The notes under the pieces: model-generated
What the model saw: the letters and a program-made list of their open reading frames with translations, nothing else
Told to the model about the DNA's origin: nothing
Databases searched by the model: none
From: Elusimicrobia bacterium CG_4_9_14_3_um_filter_62_55
Lineage (GTDB): Bacteria; Elusimicrobiota; Elusimicrobia; UBA1565
DNA: 62,341 nt
Assembly: GCA_002790095.1 (NCBI GenBank)
Contig: PFUL01000195.1
Location: 1-62,341, forward strand
Direction: 5' to 3'
Program-made: the position numbers and the translations under genes
Shown here: positions 26,333 through 34,268 of the stretch, in pieces
Layout: every line of letters begins with the position of its first letter
How positions within the stretch are numbered: position 1 is the stretch's first letter

Positions 26333-27583
26333 TTAGAAGTTCAAGACCGCCTGGGCGAACATCCAATCCATGTCCCGACCCTTGCCCGGAAGGACATTCT
26401 TCGCGTACGCGCCTCGGAAGAAACGCGAATACCCGTACCAAAGACCGAGGGCCCCGCGGACCTTCGTCTTAAAGTGGAGGTCGAGTTCGGTCCCCACATT
26501 CGCTCCGGATGCGGCGTTGGGGTCTCGCCCCACGACGGCGCCGCCGGCGTTGATCCAGCCGTCCGAACGCGACGCGAGCCGGAAGTGATGCAGCGCGATT
26601 TGTCCCCACGTGGATTTGCAGGGCCGGGCGGCCAACGCGAGCTTGAACGCGTGCGTGTTGGACCATTGCTGCAAATCTGCGAAGCCGTGATAGAAATGCC
26701 CGAACGGAAACAACGGCTGAAATCGCTGATCCCGCTTGTCGTTCGGGTGCCGGTCCCCCGAGGCGTAGGCGTATTCGCCCGAAATCTGAGGCTTGTACTC
26801 CCTCTCGAAGGTGTAGGCGGCGTCCGCGGCGAAGGCCCAGGCTTGGATGTCCGAGCCGCCCTGACGCCCGCTTTGCCAAACGAGTTCCCCCGCGTAAAGC
26901 AGATTCCCCTTGTTGCGCGCGCCGCGCAAGCCGAGCGTGTGGCGGTTGGTGTCGGCGTTGCCCGCGGTTTTGGAGGAAAGTTCCAGGGCGTAGGCGTCGA
27001 AGACGTGATTTTCGACGCCGGAGTAGGTGTTGTAGAGTCCCACGAAGGTCGTGTCGTCGTTGAGCGCCTGCCCCGCGACCTCGACGATTTTCGTCGCGAA
27101 GAGGTCGGATTGCCAGTCGTCGCGCTTGTATTGGAGGCGAACCCCGTCCCAGGAGCGGCCTATGTTCGACCAGTCCAGGGAACTGATCAGCCGTCCGCCC
27201 CCGTAGTCCATCGCAAAGCGCCCGGCTCTCAGGTGCAGGGGGAGGGCGTATAGGTCGTTCACGTCGATGTAGCCTTGATGCAAATAGGTCGTTGGGGTCG
27301 CCGGAAGCGCGCCGGGTGCGGTCTGACCGGCCGTCCTGGAATCCTGGAACTGGATGAAGCCGACCAGGCCTTCTCCCGGCTTCGCGCTTATGTTCAGTCG
27401 AGTGCGAATCAAGGTGACGTCTCCGAGGCTGTACGCGCCGTAGCCGGCCGTCGGGTTGCCGTGTTCGCTGCGTACCCGAATCTGCCCTCCGAATTGAAGC
27501 GTCTCGAGCGGACCCGCGGCCGCGGGCGAGGGTTGGAATAAAAGCGGGAGAGTCAGCAGGACTGCGATGAGGAGTCGATTCAC
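26333..27583 (-). CDS. alginate-export-type outer-membrane porin
   Basis: 416 residues from GTG 27583, with AAGGAG 8 nt upstream. A cleavable signal peptide spans residues 1-23 (LLIAVLLTLPLLF then AAAGPLE). Beta-strand repeats include LQFGGQIRVRSE, RLNISAKPGEGLVGFIQFQD and GRFAMDYGGGRL, and the chain ends AVLNF with a terminal phenylalanine. The pattern fits the alginate_exp family of anion-type porins. It follows the Rrf2 regulator by 13 nt on the same strand, so it is probably in that operon. The solute is unknown; nitrate/nitrite passage is a guess from context. Confidence 0.82.
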   Translation of the reverse strand: MNRLLIAVLLTLPLLFQPSPAAAGPLETLQFGGQIRVRSEHGNPTAGYGAYSLGDVTLIRTRLNISAKPGEGLVGFIQFQDSRTAGQTAPGALPATPTTYLHQGYIDVNDLYALPLHLRAGRFAMDYGGGRLISSLDWSNIGRSWDGVRLQYKRDDWQSDLFATKIVEVAGQALNDDTTFVGLYNTYSGVENHVFDAYALELSSKTAGNADTNRHTLGLRGARNKGNLLYAGELVWQSGRQGGSDIQAWAFAADAAYTFEREYKPQISGEYAYASGDRHPNDKRDQRFQPLFPFGHFYHGFADLQQWSNTHAFKLALAARPCKSTWGQIALHHFRLASRSDGWINAGGAVVGRDPNAASGANVGTELDLHFKTKVRGALGLWYGYSRFFRGAYAKNVLPGKGRDMDWMFAQAVLNF

Positions 27584-27596
27584 GAGGGGTTTCTCC

Positions 27597-28055
27597 TTAT
27601 GCCTTAGCGGTCTTGGCGTGCTTGGCGTCCATTGCGTTCGCGAAGGCCGCGATCGTGATCGTCGAGAGCGCTTCGAGCAGGCCGCGCTCGGCTTGGACGA
27701 CGCGATCGTGCAGCGGACACGGAGCGTCCGAGGAGCAGGCCGCGACGTCGACGAGGCAGGTCCGCGGACCGTCGTCGACGGGTTCCACGAGTTCGATGAT
27801 CTTGGAGACCATCGTAAAGCGCGGGTCCACCGCCAGTCTCACGCCGCCGTGACGCCCGCGACGGCTCTCGACCACGCCGGCATGGGTTAGTTTTTGGAAC
27901 AGTTTCGCCAGATAACCCGAAGGAATTTTCGTTTTCATCGAAATCACGTCGGTCATCAAAAACCCCTCTTCCCGTCGGGAAGCGAGATACGCCAGCGCGT
28001 TCATCGCGTAGCGGGCCGATTTCGAGAGTCCGATCAACGGAATTTCCGGAGTCAT
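27597..28055 (-). CDS. Rrf2-family FeS transcription regulator
   Basis: 152 residues with the Rrf2 winged helix (LSKSARYAMNALAYLA, KTKIPSGYLAKLFQKLTHAG, RGRHGGVRLA) and three cysteines in C-x6-C-x5-C (CLVDVAAC, then SSDAPC). In NsrR and IscR a triad at this place binds an FeS cluster that senses nitric oxide or FeS status. With nitrogen-oxide enzymes nearby an NsrR-like role is attractive but not proven. It has its own sigma-54-type promoter and probably drives or regulates the porin that follows. Confidence 0.88.
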   Translation of the reverse strand: MTPEIPLIGLSKSARYAMNALAYLASRREEGFLMTDVISMKTKIPSGYLAKLFQKLTHAGVVESRRGRHGGVRLAVDPRFTMVSKIIELVEPVDDGPRTCLVDVAACSSDAPCPLHDRVVQAERGLLEALSTITIAAFANAMDAKHAKTAKA

Positions 28056-28070
28056 GTGTCCTCTTTAAAA

Positions 28071-28084
28071 GCAACGGAAGCGCC
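28071..28084 (-). promoter_or_regulatory. sigma-54-type promoter of the Rrf2-porin operon
   Basis: Minus strand GGCGCTTCCGTTGC followed by TTTT, preceded by T. GG and GC are 10 bases apart. The predicted start near 28059 is 4 nt before ATG 28055, which would leave the AGAGGA upstream of the start mostly untranscribed. Confidence 0.7.
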
Positions 28085-28113
28085 ACGCCTCGTGCAACGG
28101 AGGGGGCGGTGGG

Positions 28114-29493
28114 CTAAATGGGTTCGAAGCGGGCCGTAAAATGTCTCAGCCATGGCTCCTGGGAAACGATCTTGTACCCGCGCAGCTCTTTTGCGCGGGA
28201 CGCGACGTCCGCGATCACTTCCGCGGTGTAGTCGATGTGGCTTTGGGTATACGTGCGCCGTGGAATCGCGAGCCGGACCAGTTCCATCGTCGACGGTGTT
28301 TCGGTTCCGTCCTTGAGGCGTTTTCCGAACATCACCGATCCGATCTCCACGCCGCGCACGCCCCCGGCCCGGTAGAGTTCGATCGCCAAGGACTGCGCCG
28401 GGTATTGATCCGCCGGGATGTGGGGCAAAAAGGATTTCGCGTCGATGTACACCGCGTGGCCGCCGGCGGGCCGGACGATGGGAACGCCGGCCGCGAGGAT
28501 CTTTTCGGCTAAGTAGGCGGTCGAGCGGATGCGGTAGCGCAAATAGGATTCCTCGAGAACTTCCTCGAGTCCGGTGGCGACAGCTTCCAAGTCATACCCG
28601 GCCATCCCTCCGTACGTTGAAAACCCCTCGGTCAAAATAAGCAAGTTGCGGCAGCGCCTCGCCAATTCAGAATCCTTCATCGCAAGGAAGCCGCCGATGT
28701 TCGCCATGGCGTCCTTCTTCGCGGACATCGTGCAGCCGTCGACGAGGCGGAACATCTCGCGGGCGATTTCCCGCGGACTGCGTCCGTTTTGTCCTTCTTC
28801 GCGCGTCTTGATGAAGTAGGCGTTCTCGGCGAAGCGGCACGCGTCGAGAAACAGCGGCACGCGGTGCTTGTCGCAAACCGCGCGGACCTTGCGCAGGTTG
28901 TCCAAGGAAACGGGCTGCCCGCCGCCGGAGTTGTTGGTCACGGTGACCATGACCAAAGGGACTCTCTCGCGGCCGTGTTCGGTCAGGTACCGGTCCAACG
29001 CGTCGACGTCCATGTTCCCCTTGAACGGGTGCTCCGAGGAGGGATCCCTTCCTTCCGGGATCACGAGGTCCACGGCCTCGGCGCCGGAAAATTCGACGTT
29101 CGCACGAGTCGTGTCGAAATGCGTGTTGTTGAGAATCGCCTTTCCGGGGCCTCCGATCGATGAAAATAAAATCCACTCAGCCGCTCGACCTTGATGGGTG
29201 GGGATGACCTCGCTCATCCCGGTGAGATCGGTGACCACTTCAAGGAATCTATAAAAGGAACGGCTGCCCGCGTAGCTCTCGTCGCCCATCATAATCCCGG
29301 CCCATTGGCGGTTGGACATCGCCCCGGTCCCGGAGTCGGTCAAGAGGTCGATGATCACGTCGTCGGCGTGGAGTCCGAAGAGGTTGAAGCCGGCTTCCTT
29401 CAGGGCGGCCTCCCTTCGCTCAGGGTCGGGGAAGTTCAGGGATTGGGTGCTGTGGATGCGAAACGGCTCGATAATCGTTTTAAATTTGGGCAC
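28114..29493 (-). CDS. tnaA: tryptophanase
   Basis: 459 residues from a GTG. PLP enzyme of the tryptophanase/tyrosine phenol-lyase family, with the Schiff-base lysine in TMSAKKDAMANIGGFL. Two positions separate the two enzymes. The C-terminus is LRHFTARF, with the histidine of tryptophanase (His463 in E. coli) rather than phenylalanine. The GVRGVEIGS segment has isoleucine where tyrosine phenol-lyase has arginine. It should cleave L-tryptophan to indole, pyruvate and ammonia, feeding PFOR. No tnaC-like leader or tnaB permease is seen; it has its own sigma-54-type promoter. Confidence 0.88.
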   Translation of the reverse strand: MPKFKTIIEPFRIHSTQSLNFPDPERREAALKEAGFNLFGLHADDVIIDLLTDSGTGAMSNRQWAGIMMGDESYAGSRSFYRFLEVVTDLTGMSEVIPTHQGRAAEWILFSSIGGPGKAILNNTHFDTTRANVEFSGAEAVDLVIPEGRDPSSEHPFKGNMDVDALDRYLTEHGRERVPLVMVTVTNNSGGGQPVSLDNLRKVRAVCDKHRVPLFLDACRFAENAYFIKTREEGQNGRSPREIAREMFRLVDGCTMSAKKDAMANIGGFLAMKDSELARRCRNLLILTEGFSTYGGMAGYDLEAVATGLEEVLEESYLRYRIRSTAYLAEKILAAGVPIVRPAGGHAVYIDAKSFLPHIPADQYPAQSLAIELYRAGGVRGVEIGSVMFGKRLKDGTETPSTMELVRLAIPRRTYTQSHIDYTAEVIADVASRAKELRGYKIVSQEPWLRHFTARFEPI

Positions 29494-29505
29494 GATTATC
29501 TTAGG

Positions 29506-29519
29506 GCAACGAAATTTCC
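29506..29519 (-). promoter_or_regulatory. sigma-54-type promoter of tnaA
   Basis: Minus strand GGAAATTTCGTTGC followed by CCTAAG. The predicted start near 29494 is the base before the GTG at 29493, so the mRNA would be leaderless. Its -24 GG is only two bases from that of the divergent promoter at 29522. Confidence 0.68.
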
Positions 29520-29521
29520 AT

Positions 29522-29535
29522 GGCCAGGCTGTTGC
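29522..29535 (+). promoter_or_regulatory. sigma-54-type promoter of the tatA-mobA-moaA-napA operon
   Basis: GGCCAGGCTGTTGC followed by TTTAAA; GG-N10-GC. The predicted start near 29547 leaves a 17-nt leader that contains GCGGAGG, a good ribosome site for tatA at 29564. Back to back with the tnaA promoter around a shared CCATGG centre. Confidence 0.7.
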
Positions 29536-29563
29536 TTTAAAACGGATGCGGAGGTCTTAATTT

Positions 29564-29725
29564 ATGCTGCCAAATCTTGGTACGGGAGAATTGTTGATCT
29601 TACTGGCGCTCGGACTGCTCGTTTTCGGGGCTAAAAAGGTTCCTGAAATCGCGCGTTCGATCGGGAAGTCCGTCAATTCTTTCAAGGCGGGAATGCGAGA
29701 AGAGGCGGACCCCGAAAACCGATGA
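29564..29725 (+). CDS. tatA: Tat translocase subunit TatA
   Basis: 53 residues: an N-terminal membrane helix (GTGELLILLALGLLVFGAKK), the conserved FG hinge, and an amphipathic helix VPEIARSIGKSVNSFKAGMR. Short but complete for the TatA/E family; the usual long acidic tail is reduced to EEADPENR. TatA forms the export channel for folded proteins, needed for the Tat-signal molybdoenzymes and FeS proteins in this window. Preceded by GCGGAGG; its stop overlaps the mobA start (ATGA). Confidence 0.93.
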   Translation: MLPNLGTGELLILLALGLLVFGAKKVPEIARSIGKSVNSFKAGMREEADPENR

Positions 29726-30321
29726 CCGATTGTGTGACCGGGGCCGTGTTGGCGGGGGGACGCAGTTCCCGTTTCGGATCCGATAAGACGCGGGCTCCTT
29801 GGCATGGGGGGACCTTGACCGGTTCCGTCGTCGCGAGTCTGAGTTCCCTATTGCCCGGCGTGCTCGTAATCGGCAAGGACCCGTCCGTTTGCGCGGGGCT
29901 GGAATCCCCTGCCCGGTTCGTGCGGGACGAGTCGAATGATTTCCATCCGATTGTGGGCATCCTCGCTGCGCTGAAGGCCGCGGAAACCGATCGCGTGTTC
30001 GTGAGCGCCTGCGACATGCCGCTGTTGTCCCCTGAAATCGTCCGTGCCCTCTGCGAGGCGTCCCCGGGCTACGCCGCGGCGACGCCCGTTTGGGACGGAA
30101 GGTCCCAGCCGCTTTGCGCGGTCTACTCGAAGGAATGCGCGGGGGTTTTGCGCCTGCTGCTCGCGGAAGGGCGTCCGGTGCGCGAATTATTCGACGTCGT
30201 CAAGACTCGATTTCTGAGCGTCGGGGAGATCCTCGCCGCTGATCCTTCGGGGAACTCTTTCCGGGACATCGACACCCCGGAGGATTATGCCTCCGCCAAG
30301 AGCGTTTCGCGCGATGCGTGA
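29722..30321 (+). CDS. mobA: molybdenum cofactor guanylyltransferase MobA
   Basis: 199 residues with the nucleotidyltransferase signature LAGGRSSRFGSDK near residue 10, and SACDMPLLSPEIV and CAVYSKEC further on. It attaches GMP to molybdopterin to make the guanine-dinucleotide cofactor (bis-MGD) used by NapA- and NxrA-type enzymes. Overlaps tatA upstream and moaA downstream by 4 and 8 nt, a strictly coupled operon. Confidence 0.93.
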   Translation: MTDCVTGAVLAGGRSSRFGSDKTRAPWHGGTLTGSVVASLSSLLPGVLVIGKDPSVCAGLESPARFVRDESNDFHPIVGILAALKAAETDRVFVSACDMPLLSPEIVRALCEASPGYAAATPVWDGRSQPLCAVYSKECAGVLRLLLAEGRPVRELFDVVKTRFLSVGEILAADPSGNSFRDIDTPEDYASAKSVSRDA

Positions 30322-31291
30322 CTCCTTCGGCCGCACGATCGACTATTTGCGGCTTTCCGTGACGGACCGGTGCAATCTCCGCTGCCGCTATTGCCTCCCC
30401 GCCGACTTCAACGCCTTCTCTCCTAGAAATCGCATTCTTTCCGACGACGAGACGGTGCGCCTGGTCGAGGGGTTCGCCGCTGTCGGTTTCACGACTGTGC
30501 GGGTCACCGGCGGCGAGCCGTTGGTTCGCCCGGGGATCGAAGCGCTGATCGGCAGGCTCGCCGCGATTGACGGGATCGACGAGGTGGCGTTGAGTACGAA
30601 CGGGATTCTGCTGGCCAAGAAGGCGAAGACGCTGAAATCCGCCGGGTTGTCGCGCGTCAACGTCAGTCTCGATTCGCTGCGGCCCGAGCGGTTTGCGGCG
30701 GTGACGCGCTCGGGCAAGCTTTCCGACGCGTGGGCGGGGATCGAGGCGGCGCTTGACGCCGATTTGGGTCCCGTGAAAATTAATGTGGTCGTCGCGCGCG
30801 GACTTAACGACGATGAAGTCGAGGAGTTCGCCGCGCTGACGGTGGCGCGGCCCCTTCATGTCCGGTTCATCGAATTGATGCCGATGGGTGAAACCGGGTT
30901 TTTTTCCAAGGAACGCTGGGTCCCGATGCCGGAGATCGAGCGCCGCGCCGGCCCGTTGGAACCGGTGACCGGGTCCGCGCGGCCCGCGGGACGGGGTCCG
31001 GCGAGGGTGTCCCGGCGCCCGGGCGCCCGAGGAACTCTGGGATTTATCAGCGCGTTGAGCTGCAGTTTTTGTTCCGATTGCAATCGAGTCCGGCTCAGCG
31101 CGACCGGAAAATTGGTCGCCTGTCTGGACGGGGAAGACGGAACGGATTTACGCGCGATGGCGGACGCGGAAGCGGGCACTCTTGAGGACGCGATTCGAGC
31201 CGCCGTGGGACGCAAACCGGAAAGCCATCGGATGCTCGAGCGGGTCTCGCAAGGGGCTTCACCGAGGATGATGTGCCAAATCGGCGGATGA
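30314..31291 (+). CDS. moaA: GTP 3',8-cyclase MoaA
   Basis: 325 residues. Radical-SAM enzyme of the first step of molybdopterin synthesis. The N-terminal cluster CNLRCRYC is followed by the GGEPL motif; the C-terminal cluster is CSFCSDC, then RLSATGKLVACL; and the protein ends CQIGG, with the conserved C-terminal double glycine. ATG 30314 is preferred to the ATG at 30287 because MRDSFGRTIDYLRLSVTDRC matches the family N-terminus. Other moa genes must lie elsewhere. Confidence 0.93.
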   Translation: MRDSFGRTIDYLRLSVTDRCNLRCRYCLPADFNAFSPRNRILSDDETVRLVEGFAAVGFTTVRVTGGEPLVRPGIEALIGRLAAIDGIDEVALSTNGILLAKKAKTLKSAGLSRVNVSLDSLRPERFAAVTRSGKLSDAWAGIEAALDADLGPVKINVVVARGLNDDEVEEFAALTVARPLHVRFIELMPMGETGFFSKERWVPMPEIERRAGPLEPVTGSARPAGRGPARVSRRPGARGTLGFISALSCSFCSDCNRVRLSATGKLVACLDGEDGTDLRAMADAEAGTLEDAIRAAVGRKPESHRMLERVSQGASPRMMCQIGG

Positions 31292-31302
31292 GAGAGGAGC
31301 GC

Positions 31303-34068
31303 ATGGAAGCCAACAACGAAGAAGGAAGGATTTCCCGTAAAAAATTTCTAAAGGCCTCTGGGGCTGCGGCCGCCGCGGCCGGCGTTCTTTCCCATGAGTT
31401 TATGACGGCCGACGCGGCGCGCGAGGGGCTCGCGAAGCCCGGGGTCCGCCGGGAACTGCAGTCGCAATGCCCCTATTGCGGCGTCGGCTGCGGGACCTTG
31501 ATTCAGGTCGAGGACGACAAGATCGTCGGCATGGTCCCGGACAAGGATCATCCGACCAATAAGGGAATCCAATGCATCAAGGGTCTGAACGCGAACGAAC
31601 CGATTTATAAGGACCGTATCGAGTACTGCCTCGTGCGAAAGGACATGAGCGATCCCTTGACCGGACATGTGTCCGAAACCAAGGGGCGCTTCGACGAGTC
31701 GGTATTCCGCCGCGCGAGCTATGAAGAGGCCGAGCACATCGTGGCCGAGAAGATCGTTGCAATCATCAAAGCGAAGGGTGGAAACGCGGTCGGATTGAGC
31801 GGTTCCGGCCAACTGACGATGGAGGCCCAATGGATTGAAAACATGCTGATGAAAGGGGTGCTGACCTCGAATTCGATCGAGGCCAACGCCCGAATGTGCA
31901 TGACCTCGGCGGTGACCGGCTATTTCAAAACCTACGGCTCCGACACCCCGCCGACTTCCTACGACGACATCGAGCAGGCCGACTTCATCTCATTCTGGGG
32001 GCACAACGCGCGGGAAGCCCATCCGGTCCTATTCTGGCGGGTCGCCGATCACAAGCGCCGCACCGACATCGCGTCGCTGGTATCCGACCCCCGGCGCACG
32101 GGCACCGTTTCGGCGCTTGAAGACATCAACCCGCGCAATTCCTTCCACTTCCAGACGCTCAACGGGGACATTTCGTATTTGAACGCGATCGCCTACGTGA
32201 TCCTGACGAAGTACCCGAAAGCGGTCATGCCGGAGGCGTGGCTCGACAAGTACACCGAACACTGGCGTGAATACGTCGCCGGAATCAAGGCGCGCTATTC
32301 GCCGGCGCAGGTGGTTAAGAATCTCCAAAAAATCGATAGAGGCCGAGTCACGGTCGAACAGATCGAAAACATCGCCAAATTGTGGGCGGAAGCCTCGATC
32401 AAGGGGCGAGAGCGGGGCCGCGGCGGCGTGCTGACTTTCTGGGGCATCGGCTACAACCAGATGCTGCACGGGCAGCACAACACGGTGTCGATCGTGAACC
32501 TGCACTTGCTGACCGGCAACGTCGGACGCCCGGGCTGCGGCAGCCATTCCCAAACCGGACAACCCAACGCCATGAGCGAGCGCCTGATGGGCGGTCTGAC
32601 CGGACGGCTTCCGTTCAACAAGCCGCTGTCCAACGACGCATGGCGCGCTTGGATGAACAAGAGCTGGCGCCTGCCTCCCGGCCGTTTAGACATCACCAAC
32701 AAGTACAAGAACCCGATGGCGATCGGGATGATGGAGCGTGCGCTGAAGGGGGATCTCGACGCGATGTTCTTTATGTACACAACGCATATCCACATGCCCG
32801 ATCTTAATACGCTGGTGCGCCCGGCGATCACGAAGACTTTCACCGTCGTGCAGGACATCTACCGGCACGCGCCGAACCTGCTCTACGCCGACGTGGTGTT
32901 CCCGGCGATCACCTGGGGCGAGTGGACCGGCGGGGTCTACATCCAAAGCGAACGGCGGCTTTACGTCAACGACGGGGTGATGGTGGGGCGCAACGAGAAG
33001 GGGGAACCCCTGACCGAAGCCCTTCCGGACATGGACCTCGCCATCGACAAAGCCAAGTCCATCGCGACGAAGCTGGGTCTCAACGCCGACGAGATTTTCC
33101 CGTATAAGAAATCACTGAGCAACCGATATGGACAGAAGTTCTACGACCCGGAGGATGTTTTCCGGGACATCCTTCGAGCCTCCAAGGGTTCCGACGCGGA
33201 TCTTTCGGGGATGCTCGAGGTCGAGAAGATCGACGGGATCAGCCCCTACGAACAACTGCGGCGCCTGCGCGGGATCCAATGGCCGGCTCCGACCTACGAA
33301 ATCGCCAAATACGGGGGCACCCCGCGCCGCTACATGATGCAGGAGAACTGGCCGGGGAAGCCCTACGGCTTCTTCGCCCAGAAAGGAGGCAAGGCGCATT
33401 TCAGTCTCTGCGAGCAGAACTACGACACGCTCGAAGAGACGACTCAAAAGCTGATGGCGTACGGGAAGGGAGTCGGGGACGTCTTTAAATCGGGAGCGTC
33501 GAACCTGGAAGTGCTTCGGGCGGCCGAGAAGCAGGAATTCATGATCGACAACATCGCCTTGCTCGAACACGCCCGCGACAACGCTCTGGTTCCGGAAATG
33601 CCGGACCTCGACTTCTACGACGACAAAACAAAATCCCTGTCCGACGCGAAAGCCGAGAATAAGTATCCCTTCTGGTTGGGCCTGGGCATCGTGTATGAAC
33701 ATTTCCATTCGGCGAAAACGATCCAGGGCGCCACGACGAAGAAGCTCGTCCCCGAGCAGTACGTCGAGGTCAACGAGGAAGACGCCGAGCGTTATGGGCT
33801 CGAGGACGGCGAGCATGTTCGGTTGGTGACCCGGCGCGGCAGCTATGAGGCGAAGGTCTCGGTCGGAGTGGAATCGGAGATCAAGCCGGCGCGATCCGAG
33901 GTCTTCCCGGGCTACCTCTTTAGCCCGTGGAACCTTTCCATCGCCGACGGCGCGGACCCGAAGGAAAACCGGTGGCTGGTCAACGCGGTCTCCCATCGTG
34001 CATGGGATCCGGTTTCCGGGCAGGCCGACTATAAAAAATTGGCGGTGCGGATCGAAAAGATCGCGTAA
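31303..34068 (+). CDS. NapA/Nas-like molybdopterin oxidoreductase
   Basis: 921 residues from ATG 31303, preceded by GAGAGGAG. Tat signal with ISRKKFLKASGAAAAAAG. N-terminal [4Fe-4S] site CPYCGVGC plus a downstream CIKG. The active-site region NARMCMTSAVTGYFKTYG, with SYDDIEQAD and GHNAREAHPVL after it, matches NapA/NasA, so the molybdenum ligand should be cysteine. A C-terminal molydopterin-binding domain contains DGEHVRLVTRRG. NapA-type enzymes reduce nitrate in the periplasm, but this branch could be a different oxidoreductase. No NapB is adjacent; the ferredoxin CPYCGVGCG form is shared with formate dehydrogenases, so the substrate is not secure. Operon partner of tatA/mobA/moaA. Confidence 0.8.
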   Translation: MEANNEEGRISRKKFLKASGAAAAAAGVLSHEFMTADAAREGLAKPGVRRELQSQCPYCGVGCGTLIQVEDDKIVGMVPDKDHPTNKGIQCIKGLNANEPIYKDRIEYCLVRKDMSDPLTGHVSETKGRFDESVFRRASYEEAEHIVAEKIVAIIKAKGGNAVGLSGSGQLTMEAQWIENMLMKGVLTSNSIEANARMCMTSAVTGYFKTYGSDTPPTSYDDIEQADFISFWGHNAREAHPVLFWRVADHKRRTDIASLVSDPRRTGTVSALEDINPRNSFHFQTLNGDISYLNAIAYVILTKYPKAVMPEAWLDKYTEHWREYVAGIKARYSPAQVVKNLQKIDRGRVTVEQIENIAKLWAEASIKGRERGRGGVLTFWGIGYNQMLHGQHNTVSIVNLHLLTGNVGRPGCGSHSQTGQPNAMSERLMGGLTGRLPFNKPLSNDAWRAWMNKSWRLPPGRLDITNKYKNPMAIGMMERALKGDLDAMFFMYTTHIHMPDLNTLVRPAITKTFTVVQDIYRHAPNLLYADVVFPAITWGEWTGGVYIQSERRLYVNDGVMVGRNEKGEPLTEALPDMDLAIDKAKSIATKLGLNADEIFPYKKSLSNRYGQKFYDPEDVFRDILRASKGSDADLSGMLEVEKIDGISPYEQLRRLRGIQWPAPTYEIAKYGGTPRRYMMQENWPGKPYGFFAQKGGKAHFSLCEQNYDTLEETTQKLMAYGKGVGDVFKSGASNLEVLRAAEKQEFMIDNIALLEHARDNALVPEMPDLDFYDDKTKSLSDAKAENKYPFWLGLGIVYEHFHSAKTIQGATTKKLVPEQYVEVNEEDAERYGLEDGEHVRLVTRRGSYEAKVSVGVESEIKPARSEVFPGYLFSPWNLSIADGADPKENRWLVNAVSHRAWDPVSGQADYKKLAVRIEKIA

Positions 34069-34170
34069 AGCGTTCGGTGTCGGATCGCTTGATTGCGCAT
34101 CCGTTCCAAAACGGGTCGCTTCGTTTGGCGTATCGTTCGACGCCTCCGGTGGAACCGTAATTTTGACGCT
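34069..34170 (+). other. intergenic stretch upstream of nxrA promoter
   Basis: No gene or terminator recognised. It precedes the promoter at 34171 by up to 100 bases, the usual place for activator sites of NtrC-type proteins. I see no clear inverted repeat that recurs upstream of the other promoters. Confidence 0.4.
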
Positions 34171-34184
34171 GGCGCGAGTGTTGC
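34171..34184 (+). promoter_or_regulatory. sigma-54-type promoter of the nxr operon
   Basis: GGCGCGAGTGTTGC followed by GTTAAT, preceded by CT. GG-N10-GC. The predicted start near 34196 gives a 73-nt leader ending in GGGAGG before ATG 34269, the only long leader among the eleven good copies. Confidence 0.7.
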
Positions 34185-34268
34185 GTTAATTGGGTATCGA
34201 CCAAAATCGGACTCTCGTGTCCGAATTCGACGCGTCGACCGTGAATTCGTTCGACCGAGGGAGGCTTC

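Noticed and set aside
28114-29493. Tyrosine phenol-lyase as the identity of the PLP lyase
   Set aside because: The C-terminal LRHFTA histidine and the isoleucine in VEIGS match tryptophanase rather than tyrosine phenol-lyase.
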